A model generated the notes under the pieces. It did no database searches. It saw nothing but the letters and a program-made list of their open reading frames with translations, and was not told where the DNA came from. A program made the translations under genes and the position numbers. This document shows, in pieces, positions 36,734 through 45,806 of a stretch of DNA of 64,000 nt. Within the stretch, counting starts at the first letter, position 1. Every line of letters begins with the position of its first letter. Source of the DNA: Sphingobacterium deserti (GTDB lineage Bacteria; Bacteroidota; Bacteroidia; Sphingobacteriales; Sphingobacteriaceae); the NCBI RefSeq assembly GCF_000757725.1, contig NZ_JJMU01000028.1, forward strand, positions 34,049-98,048, in the 5' to 3' direction.

Positions 36734-37141
36734 GGGTAGGTTGCATTGATTTGATAAGTCACAAAAGTATTATTTAATAATCGGGTTCTTTGACAATATT
36801 TGTACGGGATTGTTATTTGTAGCGTTTCAACTACAAGGCTTTGTCGTTGCCCTGTTACACGGTTATTTTCCACAATGAAACATGATTAGCAAACATGGCT
36901 TCTTTAGGAAATATTTGGCGTGAAACGATGCGCGAAAGACCATGTTCACATAGAAGTCAGGTCTTTTTATTTCCTTAGAACGTATTTAACGTAGTTTTCT
37001 ACCAATCTTGGAACCATGTTCACGGAAAACACCTAATAGCAAGCAAATAAATGCGGTACTCGCTATTTTATCGGTTTTTGGTATGCGCTTTGAAAAAGGT
37101 ATAACAGATAACAAATAAATAAGAACTTAACATACACCACC
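36734..37141. other. Intergenic region with a promoter element and a hairpin
   Basis: About 400 bases. It contains the likely minus-strand promoter of the 82-residue gene near its left end and a plus-strand hairpin with T-run at 36935-36968. A direct repeat CCATGTTCAC occurs at about 36940 and 37014. No gene of normal size was found. Confidence 0.5.
36935..36968 (+). terminator. Terminator-like hairpin without an obvious gene
   Basis: AAAGACC (36935-36941) pairs with GGTCTTT (36960-36966), 18-base loop, T-run 36964-36968. The only upstream plus-strand coding is a doubtful 27-codon frame from 36895 that runs into the stem. May end a short RNA. Confidence 0.35.
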
Positions 37142-37258
37142 ATGGAAAATATAGAAGTAAAAGCAGCACAATTGGGTTTAAATAAGGGATACTACATGCT
37201 TTTGATGGCTATTCTGGAAGAACCTAACGAAACAGAAGATCAAGCTACGCAGATCTAA
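37142..37258 (+). CDS. Small ORF (38 residues) followed by a strong terminator
   Basis: Encodes MENIEVKAAQLGLNKGYYML followed by an 18-residue acidic tail with EEPNETEDQ. No ribosome-binding site is obvious. The intrinsic terminator 36 bases after the stop and the empty flanks support a short transcribed gene. The balanced composition (amphipathic start, acidic end) is unlike random sequence. No family recognised; a peptide precursor, a regulatory peptide or a leader are all possible. Confidence 0.4.
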   Translation: MENIEVKAAQLGLNKGYYMLLMAILEEPNETEDQATQI

Positions 37259-37293
37259 AAGACACATACATATACACACATATATTTAATTCT

Positions 37294-37329
37294 AAAAAAG
37301 CGGTATTTTCTTAATATCGCTTTTTTTTT
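37294..37329. terminator. Bidirectional rho-independent terminator
   Basis: AAAAAAGCGGTATT (37294-37307) pairs with AATATCGCTTTTTT over 14 bases with one G-T, five-base loop, then a T-run to 37329. On the minus strand the A-run becomes a T-run, so it can stop both the small ORF at 37142 and the gene ending at 37425. Confidence 0.85.
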
Positions 37330-37424
37330 GTGCTGTTGTATAATGTATAAATTAGTCGGAGCTTGCATATCGCTAATAGACTTCTATGTAGGATCTTGCA
37401 TCATTTTCGTCTATGATCAGGCTA

Positions 37425-38945
37425 CTAATACTCCGTTTGGAATGTACGGAATGAGGAGCGAAGACCTATTGTAAAGATGGTCGCATTTATCTTTTCACCA
37501 CTGCTGATGATATTTTGCTGCCTATTGATAAGTCCAAGTTCCCAACGAAGGTTATACTTCGGATTGAGGACGTAAGCGACACGCAGTTCGTTGTAGAACA
37601 AATTCGTAGCCTGCCCTTGACCGATGCGAAAGCGATCTACACCGGGTTGGCTCTTGAAGATATCGCCGCCGAAGTTGTCTGCAGCTGTTGCATCATCACC
37701 GTAACGAGCAAACATACTTTGTCCGTAAACATCCCAGCGTTTCCAGCGATAAGTAGCAATACCAAGCACCTCCCTGAAGTTCGCGCCATTGGGGTGTGCC
37801 AGTGGATCTCCATCGCTGCTGTAGTTCAGTCTGTTGTTGGGGTGCTGGTAGGTGTAGGGCGAGGCTTGATTAAACTCTGCTGATATATTTAAGTTTTCTA
37901 CCGACAAGAAGTCGTAAGTTTTCGCACCCAGCTGGTAGGCCATACGCCTATCGCCGTCCTTGCTGAACGAGATCTTCCCCAGATCATCAGCAAAAGCCTG
38001 ACCGTAGATAATGTATTTATCCCAAGGCTGATACTTCACGTTAAGCCCCAGTCCGCCATTAACTTTCTTATCGCTACTTTCACTATAGCGCGACCAAATG
38101 AGGGAGTGAAATAAGCCCAAGGTAAGCTTGCTGCTCGCCAAATAATCAATGTAGTGGAAAGAGGCATATTTCGAGGCGTTCCCAAAACGCTCGATGTCTA
38201 CGCTATTGGGGTTATAGATTCGAGGATTCCGGCGATCTAACATATACGCCCAAACGGAATTGTATTGAAAGCGGTTTACCGTCCCGGAAAATTTCGCATG
38301 CGTGAAATTGTAGGGATTGTCAGACAAAAGCACCGAGCGATAACCTTCTCCAATATGCATCTTGTCATAAGCCAAACTGACCATAAAAGCATCACTCACC
38401 TTATAGTTTAGATTAGCTGTGGTATTCATCCAGTCAAATTCATGCGTTGGAATGTTTTTGGAGAAGCCTTGTCCAGGCAGACCGCCTAGGGCAGTAGCCG
38501 CACTATCGATGTGCGTAGGAAAGCGCGCTTGTGTTTCAAAAAAGGAGAAGTAAAAGGTAAATTTATCTTTTATGGAAAGGCCAGCCTGCACGCCCCGGCT
38601 ATTTGTCCAAAGCGTTTTGTCATTTGTGCCGGTTTGTCGTCCTATTACAAAGTCAGGTAGAAAATCCGCGTAGAAGCTGTGATCTTCTTTCACCACCTCA
38701 ATCAGGTGTTCCTGAAAAAGCTTCCTGTGCAACCAGCTTCTGCTGCTGTCGCGCTGGACGAGATCATAGGCACTATCCAGATTTTTTCCGACAAATGGCT
38801 TAACCGCAGTATGCACGGTAGAGTCGCCGTAAATAGTTTTTGTATAGCGATTATAATGTTGGAAAGAATAAGGTTGGTAGTATAATTGAGCTACTGCGCT
38901 TTGAATGCACGTCACCGCAAAAAGTAGTAAGCCTAGTTTTCTCAT
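37425..38945 (-). CDS. Outer-membrane beta-barrel protein, RemB/Wzi-like
   Basis: 506 residues with signal peptide MRKLGLLLFAVTCIQSAVAQ. The barrel pattern is clear: amphipathic strands, Asn/Asp-Tyr turns, FVIGRQTGTNDKTLWTNSRGVQAG, a conserved-looking YDKMHIGEGYRSVLLSD and an aromatic C-terminus. This last motif is like the gliding-motility protein RemB and related Wzi-type barrels of Bacteroidota. Function may be in surface polysaccharide or adhesin display (inference). It stands alone, convergent with the small ORF at 37142; no canonical promoter found upstream. Confidence 0.6.
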   Translation of the reverse strand: MRKLGLLLFAVTCIQSAVAQLYYQPYSFQHYNRYTKTIYGDSTVHTAVKPFVGKNLDSAYDLVQRDSSRSWLHRKLFQEHLIEVVKEDHSFYADFLPDFVIGRQTGTNDKTLWTNSRGVQAGLSIKDKFTFYFSFFETQARFPTHIDSAATALGGLPGQGFSKNIPTHEFDWMNTTANLNYKVSDAFMVSLAYDKMHIGEGYRSVLLSDNPYNFTHAKFSGTVNRFQYNSVWAYMLDRRNPRIYNPNSVDIERFGNASKYASFHYIDYLASSKLTLGLFHSLIWSRYSESSDKKVNGGLGLNVKYQPWDKYIIYGQAFADDLGKISFSKDGDRRMAYQLGAKTYDFLSVENLNISAEFNQASPYTYQHPNNRLNYSSDGDPLAHPNGANFREVLGIATYRWKRWDVYGQSMFARYGDDATAADNFGGDIFKSQPGVDRFRIGQGQATNLFYNELRVAYVLNPKYNLRWELGLINRQQNIISSGEKINATIFTIGLRSSFRTFQTEY

Positions 38946-39086
38946 TTTTTAATTTACGCGAATATAGCAATAATCGTACCTCGTCCAATTTTTTCTATTT
39001 CTTTGTCGGTTTTAGTAAGTAGTAAGTGTGGAGTATTGCGTAATGCGTATAGCGTATTGGGAGAAGTTTAGGTCTTCTTTATTTTA

Positions 39087-39247
39087 TCGCTTCTTCCCAT
39101 TATTAATCGCAATGTCGCATCAGTTTTGTTGCGTCTGTAGACATTTGCCTCTGCACTATTCAATAAGGATGCAACAAAAGTAAGCGACGGGGTTTTGAAT
39201 AACTTTTGCCCTACAAAAGTATTTGCCCTGCCGCGGCATGCGGCGGA
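39087..39247 (+). repeat. Dispersed repeat, copy A
   Basis: Bases 39098-39247 match 39614-39763 at 148 of 150 positions by eye. The part starting TCGCTTCTTCCCATTATTAA at 39087 also matches the third copy at the right edge in reverse orientation, so 39087 is nearer the true end. It ends in the GC palindrome core GCCGCGGCATGCGGCGG (39230-39246), which can fold as GCCGC-ggcat-GCGGC. No transposase ORF inside; it resembles a non-autonomous or REP-associated element. Confidence 0.8.
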
Positions 39248-39379
39248 CCTTTGTCCTATGCCCGGACGGGGCCATACTTTTTCAGATGAAAAAGTATACA
39301 AAAAATCTTTGTTTCATCGAGGCGATATTCCCCACAACCCAACCCGCAGCGGAAGGCTGCCTATCAGGCTAGATGACAT

Positions 39380-39408
39380 CCCAAAATCCTTTTAGATTGG
39401 ATTTTGGG
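39380..39408. repeat. 10-base hairpin
   Basis: CCCAAAATCC (39380-39389) and GGATTTTGGG (39399-39408), nine-base loop. It lies between the two direct repeat copies with no gene to terminate. Possibly the end of an older insertion. Confidence 0.45.
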
Positions 39409-39613
39409 AAATAATATCATGCCTGCCCATATCCACTAGGCCACGGCAGCAATCTGCTTTTTCCATCGCTTGATGAAACCTAAAAGTGCCGTTAATCGGT
39501 CTTTGTAGATCAGGCCTATCGTTCGCTCGATTGATCGTGCGTAGTGAAAATAGATTGTAGTATCTAGTATTTAGTTTATAGAAAAGTTTTGGTTGATAAG
39601 TGATTGCAGGGAT

Positions 39614-39795
39614 CATTATTAATCGCAATGTCGCATCAGTTTTGTTGCGTCTGTAGACATTTGCCTCTGCACTATTCAATAAGGATGCAACAAAAGTAAG
39701 CGACGGGGTTTTGAATACTTTTTGCCCTACAAAAGTATTTGCCCTGCCGCGGCATGCGGCGGAAGGGTTTGAGCGAGGGACAATCCGTTTGAAAA
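39614..39795 (+). repeat. Dispersed repeat, copy B with REP flank
   Basis: 39614-39763 repeats copy A (two mismatches). It continues with AAGGGTTTGAGCGAGGGACAATCCGTTTG, a flank absent after copy A but matching, in reverse complement, the units at 63672 and 63749. The palindrome core is at 39746-39762. Confidence 0.8.
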
Positions 39796-40048
39796 CAAAA
39801 CCTAACTTTACAAAAAAATAACAATTTCCATTTTCCGTTGTTTACTTGTTTGTATGCACGTTACATTAATATTAAATAATGGTATGGTTGCTTCTTTTTT
39901 TAAAACGAAAACTAAAAATCCGTATATTAGTCGCATAAATATCAACCATTGAAAAAACAAAAGAAGGTTGACAGGCGTAAGAACTCTTCAATTCTTATGA
40001 AAATGCTGCTTATACTTTCGGATACTATTAAATCTTGAATTAGAAAAC

Positions 40049-40516
40049 ATGAAAATCGGAATAACTTTCTCCGCTTTTGATCTCCTTCACGCTGGACACA
40101 TCAAAATGCTTGAAGATGCAAAAGAGCAATGTGACTTTTTGATCTGCGGGTTGCAGACAGATCCCACGCTCGACCGCCCGGAAAAGAATAAACCCACCCA
40201 GACCGTAGTAGAACGATATATCCAGCTAAAAGGCTGTAAGTATGTCGATCAAATTGTTCCCTACGCTACAGAACAAGATTTGGAGGATATTTTACGTTCT
40301 TTTAAAGTGGATGTTCGTATTTTGGGAGATGAATACAAAGAAAAGAACTTCACCGGACGTCAATATTGCGAAGAGAAAGGGATTGATCTGTACTTTAACA
40401 GCCGTGATCACCGCTTTTCAAGTTCTGGTCTTCGTCGTACAGTTGCTGAAAAGGAAAGAGAGAAGAATGGAACGGTGGTGCTGATGGGGGAAGAAACGAA
40501 AAAGAAAGCAAAATAA
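40049..40516 (+). CDS. TagD-like nucleotidyltransferase, first of a tandem pair
   Basis: 155 residues. Cytidylyltransferase-like fold: MKIGITFSAFDLLHAGHIKML with the HxGH active-site motif, and C-terminal RFSSSGLRR in place of the usual ISTT/S signature. The closest known roles are CTP:glycerol-3-phosphate cytidylyltransferase (TagD) and related ADP/CDP-alditol enzymes. The middle segment PTQTVVERYIQLKGCKYVDQIVPY is shared with the next gene. The C-terminus is longer by a charged lysine-rich tail. Substrate not determinable; it may supply an activated alditol or sugar to surface polymers. Confidence 0.75.
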   Translation: MKIGITFSAFDLLHAGHIKMLEDAKEQCDFLICGLQTDPTLDRPEKNKPTQTVVERYIQLKGCKYVDQIVPYATEQDLEDILRSFKVDVRILGDEYKEKNFTGRQYCEEKGIDLYFNSRDHRFSSSGLRRTVAEKEREKNGTVVLMGEETKKKAK

Positions 40517-40677
40517 GTTCGATTGCAATCTTGCGTGGCTATTGAAGCCGCAGGTTCTGTGCTATAAATGAATGCATTAACTAAGCTTGTGACGATGAAT
40601 GGGATGTTATCGTGTAGCGAATATTCGCAACCACCAAGCGCTATCACACACATCGCACAACTGATTAATAATACAAA

Positions 40678-41109
40678 ATGAAAATAGGAATTACATTTGG
40701 GGTGTTCGACTTGCTACATGCAGGACATATCATGATGTTGGAAGAAGCGAAAAGAAACTGCGATTACTTGATCGTGGGATTAAATACAGATCCTTCGGAA
40801 GTGGATCCGAGCAAAAATAAACCTACACAAACTGTGGTGGAGCGCTATATTCAACTGGAAGGTTGTCATTACGTTGACGAAATCATCCCTTACGAAACGG
40901 AGCAGGATTTAGCTGACCTCCTACAAGCGCTACACGTGCAGGTGCGCTTTATCGGTGAGGAATACCGTGATAAAGACTTTACTGGTCGCAGATACTGCGT
41001 AGAGGAAGGCATTGAAATTCACTACAACAAACGGACGCACCGCTTTTCGAGTCATGGCTTGCGTAAAGTCGTTGCCGATAAAGAAGCCGAGAAAGTGGTG
41101 AAAGGGTAA
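40678..41109 (+). CDS. TagD-like nucleotidyltransferase, second of a tandem pair
   Basis: 143 residues, clearly paralogous to the protein encoded at 40049 (MKIGITFGVFDLLHAGHIMMLEEAK, the same PTQTVVERYIQL block, FTGRRYC, and HRFSSHGLR). HxGH motif intact. Separated by 161 bases, with manC 89 bases further on, so the three may form a unit for activated-sugar supply. The sequence has an intact active site in both copies, suggesting two substrates rather than a dead copy. Confidence 0.75.
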   Translation: MKIGITFGVFDLLHAGHIMMLEEAKRNCDYLIVGLNTDPSEVDPSKNKPTQTVVERYIQLEGCHYVDEIIPYETEQDLADLLQALHVQVRFIGEEYRDKDFTGRRYCVEEGIEIHYNKRTHRFSSHGLRKVVADKEAEKVVKG

Positions 41110-41198
41110 ATAGCAACCAAGGGATAGGATAGATAAGGTATAGTAGTTTGATATCTACTACCGATCTATAACACCTTTATAGCGATACAGAAAAAGAA

Positions 41199-42197
41199 AT
41201 GAGTAATAACATACATGTTATATTATCGGGCGGCGTGGGAAGTCGCCTGTGGCCCCTATCCCGAAAAAGCAATCCGAAACAATATTTAAATCTCTTTAAA
41301 GAGGGTTCTCTTTTTGGCATGACCGTGTTGCGAAACCGTGAACTTTGTAATAAGGTGATGGTGGTCGGCAATTGTGATAATTATCAATTGAGTAAGGAAG
41401 TGCTCGATAGCCAAGGCGTAGAATATATCGATATTGTCGAAGCGACGCCGCGGAACACTGCGGCCGCTATTGCCTTCGCTGCCTTTGCTGCCGCACCGGA
41501 TGATATTTTAGTGGTGACACCCTCTGACCATGTAATCGTCGGGGAAGATGATTATGCTTCGGCGATACAAACAGGAATAGCGAAAGCCAAAGAAGGCTAT
41601 ATCATCACCTTTGGCATAAAGCCGACGCGGCCAGAAACCGGCTATGGCTATATTGAATATGAGGGTGATAAAGTGCTTTCTTTCCGGGAAAAGCCAAACC
41701 ACGATACGGCAGAGGATTTTATAGAACGAGGGAATTTTCTGTGGAATTCCGGTATGTTTTGCTTCCGCGCAGACACATTTTTAAGCGAGCTGCAGCAGTT
41801 TGAACCGAAAGTCTATGCAACAGCATTGGCGGCATGGCAGCATCAAAAGGAAGGGCGACTGGATGAAGGTTTTTCTAAAAAGATACCATCCATTAGCGTC
41901 GACTATGCCGTGATGGAACGCTCCAAAAAGATTCGTGTCGTAGCGACACAATTTCAGTGGTCTGACTTGGGCTCGTTTGAATCACTGTATGATTATTTGC
42001 GCTCCACAGGTTATCCGGTGGATGAAAATGGGAATATGATCATTGGCTCGGATATGTACACTGCTTTCGTCGGATTGAAGAACACGATTGTGGTCTATAC
42101 TGACGATGCACTGCTCTTTGTCCAAAAAGAAAAATCGCAGGACGTCAAAAAAGTGTACAATACACTTGAAAAACATCAATCAAAATTAATCGACTAA
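41199..42197 (+). CDS. manC: Mannose-1-phosphate guanylyltransferase
   Basis: Makes GDP-mannose from mannose-1-phosphate and GTP. 332 residues with the pyrophosphorylase signature ILSGGVGSRLWPLSR, EATPRNTAAAIA, VVTPSDHVI and the GTP/Mn region ETGYGYIEY and FLWNSGMF. It lacks the C-terminal phosphomannose isomerase domain found in bifunctional enzymes. It provides the substrate of gmd (8988), 31 kb away, linking this region to the capsule locus. Confidence 0.93.
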   Translation: MSNNIHVILSGGVGSRLWPLSRKSNPKQYLNLFKEGSLFGMTVLRNRELCNKVMVVGNCDNYQLSKEVLDSQGVEYIDIVEATPRNTAAAIAFAAFAAAPDDILVVTPSDHVIVGEDDYASAIQTGIAKAKEGYIITFGIKPTRPETGYGYIEYEGDKVLSFREKPNHDTAEDFIERGNFLWNSGMFCFRADTFLSELQQFEPKVYATALAAWQHQKEGRLDEGFSKKIPSISVDYAVMERSKKIRVVATQFQWSDLGSFESLYDYLRSTGYPVDENGNMIIGSDMYTAFVGLKNTIVVYTDDALLFVQKEKSQDVKKVYNTLEKHQSKLID

Positions 42198-42201
42198 TAA
42201 G

Positions 42202-42244
42202 TAAGCGCTACCGCCTGAGGTTTTGCATCAGGTAGTAGCGCTTA
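42202..42244. terminator. Hairpin between convergent genes
   Basis: Outer arms TAAGCGCTAC (42202-42211) and GTAGCGCTTA (42235-42244) plus inner CCTGA/TCAGG around a nine-base loop. No T-run, but the position between two convergent stops and the stem strength suggest a shared terminator or processing hairpin. Confidence 0.6.
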
Positions 42245-42276
42245 GCTTAAAGGCTTTTGCAAAGCAAATTAACCCA

Positions 42277-42912
42277 TCAATTTCTGTCTATAGCCGCTAT
42301 TTCAGCTTGAATATTACGACGTGCTGCTTGCTCATAGCGTTCGAAAAATAGATCTGTTTTAAAGATACGCTCCATAGCTAGAAAATGTTGGAGCACGCGC
42401 TTGCGGCCTTGTCCAAATTGAGGCGACTGATCATATTCTTTCCAGATGTTTACCGCATACTGTTCATAGTAGGCTTTGTCTGTCCCTAAAATTGACATGT
42501 CTGCATCTAAAAAATAATTGACATCATCATTTTCCTGACCGGCGTGCGTTTTTGTAGCTAGGATAAGCTCCACGCAATGGGCAATAAGCGCCGAAGGATA
42601 GCCTAACTTCTGGAGGTGGGCATTCGCAACGTCCGCGCTTTTTTCCTCGTTGCTCCCATCTTTCATAAAGTAGACGATATCATGGTAGATAAGGGCTAGA
42701 AATGCGGTGGGATAGTCCTTTAATTTAGCTTTACAAAAGTCCAATTGATTACTGAAATTTTGCAGATGCTCCAGGTTATGGTAATGGCGACGTGGGTCGG
42801 TATAGGCAGCAAGCACTTCCTGCCAGCATTCCTCCATGAGCTTTTTGTCCGTTGTGTAAGGGCGTAAGCAAGCCATATAGTTGGCCTTCATTTTTATAGT
42901 ATCAACTTCCAT
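42277..42912 (-). CDS. HD-domain metal-dependent phosphohydrolase (COG4339-like)
   Basis: 211 residues, cytosolic, all-helical. The metal ligands are seen as RRHYHNLEHL, FLALIYHDIVY (the HD pair) and a later DADMSILG. This combination marks the predicted HD phosphohydrolase family COG4339, whose substrate is unknown. Convergent with manC, and 79 bases from the start of the next gene's stop. Confidence 0.8.
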   Translation of the reverse strand: MEVDTIKMKANYMACLRPYTTDKKLMEECWQEVLAAYTDPRRHYHNLEHLQNFSNQLDFCKAKLKDYPTAFLALIYHDIVYFMKDGSNEEKSADVANAHLQKLGYPSALIAHCVELILATKTHAGQENDDVNYFLDADMSILGTDKAYYEQYAVNIWKEYDQSPQFGQGRKRVLQHFLAMERIFKTDLFFERYEQAARRNIQAEIAAIDRN

Positions 42913-42990
42913 AGATTTGCTTTGTTTGATGCAACTGCTTTTGAAAACATGCTGACGCGTATCAAGGTTGCCGCATCAGCATGTACCTGG

Positions 42991-45519
42991 CTAGTCGAGC
43001 TTCCACTGGTTCGTGTAATAACCAGCGCTAATAACACCAGTCGCTCCGTCTTTCAGCATGTTGCTATTAAAAAACATGTAATCGGGAAAACCGCTTGCGC
43101 CCGCGAAATATTGGTTAGCGGTAGCTGCACGCATACCAGCTATGCCAGTCCCCGTGATGACGGCGACGGAAAGCTGATCGTTATCCATCCGTTTCCATTG
43201 AAAATAGCCGCCAATATCCGTTCCGTCAAACTGCTGGTTGCCCAGCGTTACTCTTCCTCTGCCGACAGATATAGGGCAATCAGCTAAGAGTTTTTTCCAA
43301 ACACTGTTCGTTTGCGCATTACCCACTAAAATCACGTTTCGATTTCCATGATCTTGCTCATTATAATCGACGTCGGCAATGATGTCAAATGCGCCATTTC
43401 CTCGATAGTACCAAGATTCGGCATCGTAACGGCATTTTTCTATGGCCCAAGCATTTTCTTCCGGGTTTCCCTTTGTGCCATAGATATACAACATCTGGTG
43501 ATTAAATGCTTCTTTGAACGTGCCGTTGCGATGTGGACCTTTATCCGCTTTGCTCGGAACATCTACCAGTTGCCAGCGGTTGTTTGCCTTATGCAAATAG
43601 AGACTGTTTTTCGTAGAATCGCTGAAGTAATAGGCGATCGTTTCGAGGCTATCTAGCTGCACAGCGATGGTATCGCCAACAGGAAAGTCGCTTATATCTA
43701 ATGTTAAAGAGGCTATGTTTTTCGTGTTGCCTGCTAGCGTTCGATCTGCAATGTTGCGCGAGATTTGTAGGTGTGCATATTCCAAGGGTATTTGCTGCTG
43801 GTAGATTGTTGCCCAAGCATAGCTAGCAGATATGCCGGGATTGGCCGTCTTAAAATCGATGTGATGTATGGCGCTGTCTGGCTTACGCTGGTGCCACTTG
43901 AAATAGTCAAACAGCGGCTTCCAATCGACACTCTCGTTGCTATACCAATGTGAGCCACCGGGGTATTCATAGTAGCTGAAATCAGGATGAAATTCACTCA
44001 AAACACCACGCATCTGCCGGGCGTAATCTACGGAAACGGTACGGTCTGCATCACCGTGAAGGATGTATACGCCTAGGTTTTTGTAATTGGAAGCATAAGC
44101 GATAACATCACTCTGGTTGCTGGCGCGGAGCAAGGTTTGTTCCATTGGCGTTGCTGCTTTTTCCGGAATAAGTCCATCTGCAGAGCCATAGCCTTTCAGC
44201 GTAGGATAGCCGGCACATGGTGCAATCGCGGCCCATTGATGCGGATAGGTAGCGCCCAAAAACCACGTGCCATGACCGCCCATGGAATGCCCCGTCAAGT
44301 AAATTTTTTGTGTATCCGGCTGGAGCGTCTGTTTGGCGAGCTGCAACACCTCCAGAGCATCCAGTCTACCCCAGTCCTCCCAGTTAAAGCCGCGCGGGCG
44401 CCGATTTGTGGGCGCCACAAGCGTGCCCCAATCTTTGGAAGCGTAGGCTTGCGCCTGCCCTAGCGCTTCGACACCGGCTCCGTGTACGGAGAAGAAGAGT
44501 GCTTGGCCGGGTTTTTCGCCGCCTTGGGCGGGATTCACGGCATAGTATTGTAAGCTGTTGTCAATCTTGCTGGTAAAAGTGACGCGGTAAGGGACATCGG
44601 CCGTAACACTGCGTAGTGCAATAGTGGCATGGTCTAGCATCTTTTTGTTTCGCAAAAGGTGCAGTTTTGCCGCAACCTCGCCCACTGTTTGGACGGATGA
44701 CGCATCAACAACAATTGCGACCTTCCGTGTAGATTTAGCAGGGATGATGGGAAGTGATACCATTTGTGATTTACCCTGTATGTTACTCTCCACATGCAGA
44801 CCCTGCAATGCTTTGGAATTATTGTTTACAATAACGATACCCAGCTTTAAATTGTTATTATCGCGGCCTTGTACAATGTCCGGCAGGGTGAGATCGTCTG
44901 TAGCGAAAGTAGCTACTTTGCTCGGGAACTGCAGGCTGGCGGCTATAAAAGCTCCTCGTACAAAAAATTCATTCCGGCCTTTTTTAAGCTGTATAGGCAG
45001 GTGCATGTAGCCCATACGGTAAGGATCGCCAGCATGCAACTCACCATTGACCAGAACAGCGCTATTCCCCTTAATATTTAGGATGGCAGGTTGCTCTTTT
45101 TCCGCTGTGTAGCTTAAGTAGTAGTAACTGGATCGCGGACCGCGGAATTGTTGGGAAGCAGGATTGGTGCTTTGAGCAGACTGCGCAGCGACTCTTCCTG
45201 GCCCCGGCGGGTTGTTTGGTGAACGTAGGTCTCCGCTGGTCGTGCGTTGCGGACGGAAGAATCCCGATGTATCTGCCGACACTTTGACCCATGATGATTG
45301 TCCCGTGCCGCTCAGGAAAGCGGTGTTTTCAGCAGGTTTTTTAAAATCTTTTCCATAGTAGGACCATAGGAAGTGATCGGTATAAATCGCTTCCCGTCCG
45401 TAGGTGTAAGGTACCTCGAGATACAAGCCTTCCCGAAAAGCGTAGGTTTCCTGTGCAAATGTATGCGTTGTAAAAAAGACGATTGCGGCGATGATCATCC
45501 GGATGATGGTATGCTTCAT
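42991..45519 (-). CDS. Secreted alpha/beta-hydrolase (prolyl-oligopeptidase/feruloyl-esterase type)
   Basis: 842 residues with signal peptide MKHTIIRMIIAAIVFFTTHTF. The N-terminal 330 residues are beta-rich. A catalytic alpha/beta domain follows with GHSMGGHGTW (S412), HGDADRTV (D490) and GGSHWY (H524), a complete triad. The C-terminal portion (about 560-842) is beta-rich, containing NRNVILVGNAQTNS and GRVTLGNQQF. Peptidase S9 relatives include esterases of plant polysaccharides; the exact substrate is uncertain. Probably periplasmic or surface. The gene stands alone between the HD gene and Rpn. Confidence 0.7.
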   Translation of the reverse strand: MKHTIIRMIIAAIVFFTTHTFAQETYAFREGLYLEVPYTYGREAIYTDHFLWSYYGKDFKKPAENTAFLSGTGQSSWVKVSADTSGFFRPQRTTSGDLRSPNNPPGPGRVAAQSAQSTNPASQQFRGPRSSYYYLSYTAEKEQPAILNIKGNSAVLVNGELHAGDPYRMGYMHLPIQLKKGRNEFFVRGAFIAASLQFPSKVATFATDDLTLPDIVQGRDNNNLKLGIVIVNNNSKALQGLHVESNIQGKSQMVSLPIIPAKSTRKVAIVVDASSVQTVGEVAAKLHLLRNKKMLDHATIALRSVTADVPYRVTFTSKIDNSLQYYAVNPAQGGEKPGQALFFSVHGAGVEALGQAQAYASKDWGTLVAPTNRRPRGFNWEDWGRLDALEVLQLAKQTLQPDTQKIYLTGHSMGGHGTWFLGATYPHQWAAIAPCAGYPTLKGYGSADGLIPEKAATPMEQTLLRASNQSDVIAYASNYKNLGVYILHGDADRTVSVDYARQMRGVLSEFHPDFSYYEYPGGSHWYSNESVDWKPLFDYFKWHQRKPDSAIHHIDFKTANPGISASYAWATIYQQQIPLEYAHLQISRNIADRTLAGNTKNIASLTLDISDFPVGDTIAVQLDSLETIAYYFSDSTKNSLYLHKANNRWQLVDVPSKADKGPHRNGTFKEAFNHQMLYIYGTKGNPEENAWAIEKCRYDAESWYYRGNGAFDIIADVDYNEQDHGNRNVILVGNAQTNSVWKKLLADCPISVGRGRVTLGNQQFDGTDIGGYFQWKRMDNDQLSVAVITGTGIAGMRAATANQYFAGASGFPDYMFFNSNMLKDGATGVISAGYYTNQWKLD

Positions 45520-45734
45520 AGTGGGATAGGTGTGATGTAAGTATAGTTAAAAATAGAAAAATTAGTGCTAATCAGTGTACGTTCGACATATTTTATACAG
45601 GCAGCATGATCTATTATCCGCTAGAAACATGTATGCTCATTCGATTTCCGTTTTAAGGTTACAGCAGAAGCCTCATTATAGGTGGTTATTGAAGTAGGAT
45701 GTACAGTGGAAGAGAAATAATTCTAGAAAAATAA

Positions 45735-45757
45735 AAATACTAAAATTATTAGTATTT
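45735..45757. promoter_or_regulatory. Palindrome upstream of the Rpn-type nuclease gene
   Basis: AAATACTAA (45735-45743) and TTAGTATTT (45749-45757) around AATTA, ending 49 bases before the start codon. An operator for autoregulation is possible. No precise -7/-33 pair was found here. Confidence 0.35.
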
Positions 45758-45806
45758 AATGCCGTTTTTTATTATCTTGATAACTAAACCATTATAAGTA
45801 CGTTTT

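Larger units (their letters stand above)
38946..40048. other. Repeat-rich intergenic region
   Basis: About 1.1 kb with no believable gene. It carries two direct copies of a 150-base repeat (39098 and 39614), a 10-base hairpin (39380) and REP-like GC palindromes. Translated frames across it are products of the repeats. Confidence 0.75.

Noticed and set aside
36895..36978. 27-codon plus-strand frame
   Set aside because: It runs into and through the hairpin at 36935-36968, so it is unlikely to be translated.
39068..39679. Two frames sharing the peptide NSAEANVYRRNKTDATLRLIM-like segment
   Set aside because: Both come from the two copies of the 150-base repeat, so their similarity is DNA repeat identity, not gene conservation.
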